DNA from: Paludibacteraceae bacterium
GTDB taxonomy: Bacteria; Bacteroidota; Bacteroidia; Bacteroidales; Paludibacteraceae
DNA length: 64,000 nucleotides
Assembly (NCBI GenBank): GCA_017509715.1
Contig: JAFWOU010000004.1
Coordinates: forward strand, 1 to 64,000
Reading direction: 5' to 3'
The notes under the pieces are model-generated. The model did not search any database and had not been told where the DNA came from. It saw only the letters and a program-made list of their open reading frames with translations. The translations under genes and the position numbers were made by a program. Positions within the stretch are counted from its first letter, which is position 1. Each line of letters begins with the position of its first letter. Shown here in pieces: positions 62,131-64,000 of the stretch.

Positions 62131-62623
62131 AACCGTAATTCAACGATTTGATAACGCCTGCAGCTTCCAGGGCCTTGCGCAGTTCGTCTTTCTGTACGGA
62201 AACCACGATGCCTACCTTATAGACCTTGTCCACCTTCATCTGCTCCTCCGTGCCGGGCACGATAGAGATATACTTACGGTACTCACCGTTGGAGGCAAAG
62301 AAATGGTTGAAGAAATCTTCGTACTCCATTTCTGCACCCGGTTCACGTACCAGCGCACGCTGACCTACGCAGCCGTCGCCACCTACGAATCCCTTGAAAA
62401 TCACACCATGTACGGCATTGCGCGGACAAGCCTCCAAGGCAGCTTTCAGTTTCTTGTTGTAGGTCCAAACTCGTACCAGATAGGTACCTTGCACCCCGTT
62501 GCCGGCGCATTGAATCTCGTAGCGAAACTCATCCATCTCGCGCTGGGCTTTGGGTTTTGCATCAACGGTAGCCACTACGGCTGTCACCATCAATGCCAGA
62601 ATGAAAAGCAATTTCTTTTTCAT
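62126..62623 (-). CDS. Unknown secreted protein (165 aa), paralogue of the lipoprotein
   Basis: 165 residues from the ATG at 62623 (a TTG-started extension to 62674 runs through type A repeats and precedes the signal peptide, so I reject it). Signal peptide MKKKLLFILALMVTAVVATV DA-type. Shares with the preceding lipoprotein a YLVRVW strand, an FFNHFFASNGEYRKYIS helix and an ELRKALEAAGVIK tail. First gene of the five-gene unit of secreted proteins. Function unknown. Confidence 0.65.
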   Translation of the reverse strand: MKKKLLFILALMVTAVVATVDAKPKAQREMDEFRYEIQCAGNGVQGTYLVRVWTYNKKLKAALEACPRNAVHGVIFKGFVGGDGCVGQRALVREPGAEMEYEDFFNHFFASNGEYRKYISIVPGTEEQMKVDKVYKVGIVVSVQKDELRKALEAAGVIKSLNYGF

Positions 62624-62654
62624 AACAAAGAGGATATTTATATGTATATTTTTC

Positions 62655-62700
62655 AGTCTAAAGTCGATAGTCAAAGGTCGAAAGCAGATAATGATATCGA
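62655..62700. repeat. Type A repeats before the five-gene unit
   Basis: TAAAGTCGATAGTCAAAGGT and CGAAAGCAGAT units between radA's stop and the 165-aa gene. Confidence 0.7.
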
Positions 62701-64000
62701 CTATTTTTTTATTAAAATGCGAAAAGCGTCTGCTACGCGCTTGACGGGTAGCAGTTCTATCTTGAGTCCGCTGAGTGCCACTTTCTGTCCGGCCGGAATG
62801 ATGATACGGCGGAAACCCAGTTTCTCGGCCTCGCGGATACGTTGCTCCAGTCGGGCTACGGGACGTATCTCGCCCGCCAGGCCCACTTCGCCCGTCAGGC
62901 AGGTGTCGGGATCCAGCGCGATATCCATGTTCGACGACAGCACAGCCGCCATCACGCCCAGATCGATAGCCGGGTCGTTGACGCGCAGTCCGCCGGCTAT
63001 GTTGAGGAACACGTCCTTTTGCAGCAGTTTAAACCCTACCCGCTTCTCCAGCACGGCTAGCAGCATGTTGAGTCGGCGTCCGTCGAAACCGGTAGAGGAA
63101 CGTTGCGGCGTACCGTAGGCGGCGCTGCTCACCAACGCTTGCACCTCGATCAGGAAGGGCCGCATACCCTCCACAGCCGCCGAGATAGCAATGCCCGAGA
63201 GTCCTTCGCGGGCGGTGGATAGCAGCAGTTCGGAGGGGTTGGTCACCTCGCGCAAACCGTCCTGTCGCATCTCGTAGATACCGATCTCGGAGGTGGAGCC
63301 AAAGCGGTTTTTCTGGGCCCGCAGCACGCGGTACATATGTTGCTGGTCACCCTCGAACTGCAGCACCGTGTCCACGATATGCTCCAGCACTTTCGGTCCG
63401 GCCAACGAGCCCTCCTTGGTAATATGCCCCACGATGATAAAGGGTATGTTGCGCGACTTGGCAAAGTCCAGTATACGCGTGGCGCACTCTCGAACCTGCG
63501 AGAGGCTGCCTACCGACGACTCGATAGCTTCCGTACCGATGGTCTGGATCGAATCAACTACCACCAGGTCGGGCTGCAGTTCGGTCGCATAGTCGAAGAT
63601 ACGCTCCAGCGAGGTCTCCGAGCATATGAAGAGGTTCTCGGGCCGTCCGGCCAGGCGCTCGGCGCGCAGCTTGAGTTGGCGTACGCTCTCCTCGCCGCTC
63701 GCGTAGAGGGTGCGATGATCTTTCAACTGCAGCAGGACCTGCAGCGCCAGCGTCGATTTACCGATACCCGGTTCACCGCCCAGCAGCACCAGGCTACCCG
63801 GCACCAGTCCGCCTCCCAGCACACGGTTCAGTTCACCGTTGTGCATGTCGATGCGCATCTCCTCCGTGGCGACCACCTCCTGCAAACGCATGGGTTTGCT
63901 ATCGCCCACCCGCCTGCTTTCGACTTTGAGCGAAGCGGTCTTTCGACTTTCGACTACTTCCTCATACGTGCCCCACTCGCCGCAAACCGGACAGCGTCCC
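62701..64000 (-). CDS. radA: DNA repair protein RadA (5' end cut) with repeat-coded linker
   Basis: 433 codons, open to the window edge. RadA is a hexameric RecA-like helicase for branch migration. The edge retains the second half of the zinc finger (CPVCGEWGTYEE). Then Walker A GGEPGIGKSTLAL, Walker B-region DLVVVDSIQTI, the RadA signature LRAQKNRFGSTSEIGIYEM and the C-terminal Lon-like domain (VNDPAIDLGVMAAVLSS). Between zinc finger and ATPase core, VVESRKTASLKVESRR is coded by type A repeats (63910-63960), partly using the AAGACCGCTTCGCT unit seen after exonuclease III. Confidence 0.95.
   Translation of the reverse strand, partial: GRCPVCGEWGTYEEVVESRKTASLKVESRRVGDSKPMRLQEVVATEEMRIDMHNGELNRVLGGGLVPGSLVLLGGEPGIGKSTLALQVLLQLKDHRTLYASGEESVRQLKLRAERLAGRPENLFICSETSLERIFDYATELQPDLVVVDSIQTIGTEAIESSVGSLSQVRECATRILDFAKSRNIPFIIVGHITKEGSLAGPKVLEHIVDTVLQFEGDQQHMYRVLRAQKNRFGSTSEIGIYEMRQDGLREVTNPSELLLSTAREGLSGIAISAAVEGMRPFLIEVQALVSSAAYGTPQRSSTGFDGRRLNMLLAVLEKRVGFKLLQKDVFLNIAGGLRVNDPAIDLGVMAAVLSSNMDIALDPDTCLTGEVGLAGEIRPVARLEQRIREAEKLGFRRIIIPAGQKVALSGLKIELLPVKRVADAFRILIKK
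63910..63960 (-). repeat. Type A repeats in frame inside radA
   Basis: Minus strand GTAGTCGAAAGTCGAAAGAC, CGCTTCGCTCAAAGTCGAAA. Codes for the linker after the zinc finger. Confidence 0.85.

Noticed and set aside
62624..62674. N-terminal extension of the 165-aa secreted protein from a TTG
   Set aside because: It translates type A repeat DNA and would bury the signal peptide; the ATG at 62623 is better.

Overview
The window is a 64 kb piece of a Bacteroidales-type chromosome (phylum Bacteroidota). Support: promoters match the phylum's -33 TTTG / -7 TAnnTTTG pattern; RpoB, RpoC and FtsY-free ribosomal operon proteins have Bacteroidota-like lengths; two Skp/OmpH proteins follow BamA; several secreted proteins end in a type IX secretion (T9SS)-like C-terminal tail; Shine-Dalgarno sites are rare. 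I cannot name a genus. Both ends cut genes: a TPR sensor lipoprotein at the left edge and RadA at the right edge.

Layout. 1-3.6 kb: an AT-rich stretch with two unknown membrane proteins, bracketed by two lipoprotein genes with nearly identical 5' ends. 4-7.4 kb: recA, a FAD-dependent oxidoreductase and tcdA on the plus strand. 7.4-22.2 kb: the core information-processing unit on the minus strand, in transcription order tRNA-Thr, tRNA-Tyr, tRNA-Gly, tRNA-Thr, tuf, tRNA-Trp, secE, nusG, rplK, rplA, rplJ, rplL, rpoB, rpoC and a degenerate PP2C-like membrane protein. 22.2-29 kb: a Xer recombinase, then a minus-strand unit alternating two large T9SS-type secreted proteins with two unlisted small peptides (45 and 42 aa), and an orphan antitoxin with a decayed toxin. 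29-30 kb: no protein gene, but two orphan promoters and tandem terminators that may define a non-coding RNA. 30-44.8 kb (plus): a T9SS surface protein, mlaE-mlaF, a stand-alone propeptide plus M6 protease, exonuclease III, lptB, then an envelope-polysaccharide cluster (sulfatase-fold transferase, kelch lipoprotein, Wzi-like protein, two glycosyltransferases, one fused to an LPS-kinase domain, and an O-antigen ligase/polymerase). 44.7-58 kb (minus): outer-membrane barrel, dnaJ, grpE, coiled-coil protein, murF, MFS transporter, a 40-aa protein, two skp genes, bamA, uppS and a DUF6089-like protein. 58-62.6 kb: five secreted proteins of unknown role in one apparent unit. 62.7-64 kb: radA.

The most striking structure is not a gene. 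The spacers are full of short-period tandem repeats (7-10 bp) and small palindromes, different at most loci but belonging to a few shared families. The same families lie in frame inside proteins (the FAD oxidoreductase twice, a glycosyltransferase, RadA, XerC/D, MurF, the M6 protease), form a signal-peptide core, and supply start codons or C-termini. This resembles the in-frame palindromic elements known in Rickettsia, but with several sequence families.

A second global signal is a set of twelve promoter candidates sharing an extended -33 region, TTTGCATATgTc, not just TTTG. In two places the -33 element sits in the loop of the preceding gene's terminator hairpin. All statements come from reading the sequence by eye; no search was run.
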